Positions 5,019 through 6,058 of a stretch of 6,058 bases of DNA are shown here, in pieces (the first letter of the stretch is position 1; every line of letters begins with the position of its first letter). Source of the stretch: Phycisphaeraceae bacterium (GTDB lineage Bacteria; Planctomycetota; Phycisphaerae; Phycisphaerales; UBA1924); contig WUAK01000174.1 in NCBI GenBank assembly GCA_009827205.1, forward strand, positions 1 through 6,058, written 5' to 3'. The notes under the pieces were generated by a model. The model had not been told where the DNA came from, did not search any database, and saw only the letters and a list, made by a program, of their open reading frames with translations. The position numbers and the translations under genes were made by a program.

Positions 5019-6058
5019 TTAATCGCCAGATGTGATCGAGCCCGGCAGCTCCGCGGGAACCTGGACGAAGGCCAGGACCTTCGGCCTGTCGCCCCGCTCT
5101 GTCACGTTGGAGCGGTCCACGATCATGAGATACCTCGCCTTGAAGCTCGGCGTCAGCGGATCCTGTTCTGAGAGACCGATCGTGTCCGCCTCCTTGTAGC
5201 CGTGCACGAGGTACCAGACCGCGTAGTAATCGCTGCCCACGCTCATCGAGTTGAGCACGGCGTTGAGCTGGGTCAGCTGCTCGCCGTAGTCGTCGGGCAC
5301 CTGATCAGGCATGAGCGGAAGAAGATCATTCAACGCCGTCCCAGAGGAGTCCAAATAGCCCGGGAACACCTGCTCAAGGTCGGCTGGCTGGAGCGTCCCG
5401 TCGAGAAGCCTCGTGGCGTAGGAAGCGCCGATCAGATCACCGTGCAGGTGGCCCCCAAACGAGGAGATGTCCATGCTCAGTGTGTTGTTTCGGACAAAGT
5501 CCTGCGGATCACGTGGCTCAGCCGTGCCACGACCGTAGTTGGGGTTGCGATTTGGACCATTGCGATCGATGAATGCGACGCCGTCCGTGCGGTTGTCTCG
5601 CGAGAACCCGTCCATGTGGTGTTGGTTCTCGACGTTCGCCGGATCAACATTGCGTGCCCCGAGAAGCTCGCCCATCGACCCGATGCCGGGCTCGGTGCGG
5701 ATGATGTCCATGCCCGAATTGACTGTCCGGTCGATCAGCAGGCCGAGCTCTTCCTCGCTCGGGTCGACGTAATCAACGACGGTGTCCGCGACCTCTTCCA
5801 TGGGGCTAGGACCGAGTCCTGCGCCACCATCGTTGTGTCTTGAGTAACGAGCCGCGTCTCGGTAATCCGCGATCGTGCTACCTACGTCTGCCATGAGAAC
5901 CCTGCCGTTGGGAACGCCCGGGTTCACAAAGGCGTTCACTCTGTATGGGGTCTGATTCTGAGAGAATTCGTCAACGAATTCGGGCCACCAGAGCCTCTCG
6001 AAGTCATTCACTCCTGCATCCGTGTTCTCAATGACATCCATGGCAAGCACAGGCGAGA
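5019..6058 (-). CDS. C-terminal part of a large protein, possibly pilin-cassette/type II secretion-like (runs off right edge)
   Basis: The frame is open through the right edge (two further codons and a partial codon before the GTG at 6050), so at least 345 residues of a longer protein are visible. Its true start is not in the window, and the GTG at 6050 has no ribosome site in view. The visible part is acidic, soluble-looking and rich in Asn, Asp, Tyr and Trp, with no membrane span and no catalytic motif I can name. Two blocks recall the large planctomycetal/verrucomicrobial proteins encoded with type IV pilin or type II secretion-like cassettes: a GIGSMGELLGAR segment (about 5657-5692, like the SxGELL motif of GspK-related proteins) and, near the C-terminus, SDYYAVWYLVHGY (about 5195-5235) followed by RYLMIVDRSNV (about 5105-5137). 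This is remembered pattern similarity, not a domain match. If right, the missing N-terminus should carry a prepilin-like or membrane segment. The gene ends in a strong terminator, and nothing links it to the sugar genes. Confidence 0.65.
   Translation of the reverse strand, partial: SPVLAMDVIENTDAGVNDFERLWWPEFVDEFSQNQTPYRVNAFVNPGVPNGRVLMADVGSTIADYRDAARYSRHNDGGAGLGPSPMEEVADTVVDYVDPSEEELGLLIDRTVNSGMDIIRTEPGIGSMGELLGARNVDPANVENQHHMDGFSRDNRTDGVAFIDRNGPNRNPNYGRGTAEPRDPQDFVRNNTLSMDISSFGGHLHGDLIGASYATRLLDGTLQPADLEQVFPGYLDSSGTALNDLLPLMPDQVPDDYGEQLTQLNAVLNSMSVGSDYYAVWYLVHGYKEADTIGLSEQDPLTPSFKARYLMIVDRSNVTERGDRPKVLAFVQVPAELPGSITSGD

Noticed and set aside
5202..5843. 213-codon plus-strand frame opposite the right-hand gene
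   Set aside because: The minus-strand frame is much longer, stays open to the edge, has credible protein composition and is followed by a strong terminator; the plus frame looks like its shadow.

Overview
The window looks like part of a surface-polysaccharide locus from a moderately GC-rich Gram-negative-type bacterium. Planctomycetota (possibly a Phycisphaerae relative) is my best guess. It rests on one weak cue, the resemblance of the right-hand partial protein to large planctomycetal/verrucomicrobial pilin-cassette proteins, and is compatible with a tRNA that lacks an encoded CCA end. Treat the taxonomy as an inference.

Layout: (1) bases 1-536, minus strand, the 5' part of an ABC-2 type polysaccharide-export permease running off the left edge. 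(2) 537-649, a short divergent promoter region. (3) 650-3904, plus strand, a tight four-gene operon in which every junction is a 4-base stop/start overlap: a CMP-sugar (acylneuraminate-type) cytidylyltransferase, a D-2-hydroxyacid dehydrogenase of the phosphoglycerate dehydrogenase type, a classical SDR oxidoreductase and an SMP-30/gluconolactonase-family lactonase. (4) 3898-3919, a perfect hairpin that contains the operon's last stop codon. (5) 3968-4825, a family 2 glycosyltransferase with its own strong Shine-Dalgarno and perhaps its own promoter. (6) 4866-4939, minus strand, tRNA-Pro(UGG). (7) 4940-4974, a strong Rho-independent terminator on the minus strand. (8) 5019-6058, minus strand, the C-terminal part of a large protein of uncertain function that runs off the right edge.

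How the genes may work together: the export permease and the glycosyltransferase point to assembly and export of a glycan. The four-gene operon most plausibly makes a CMP-activated acidic sugar (or other acid) for that glycan. An SDR that oxidises an aldose to a lactone, a lactonase that opens the lactone to an aldonic acid, a dehydrogenase that interconverts 2-oxo and 2-hydroxy acids, and a cytidylyltransferase that activates the final acid make a chemically sensible set. No NeuB/KdsA-type condensing enzyme and no sugar-acid dehydratase is present here. The combination is therefore not a standard sialic, legionaminic, pseudaminic or Kdo pathway as far as the window shows, and it is the best candidate for an undescribed system. 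No CRISPR array, insertion sequence or phage gene was seen. No stretch over 300 bases lacks a gene.
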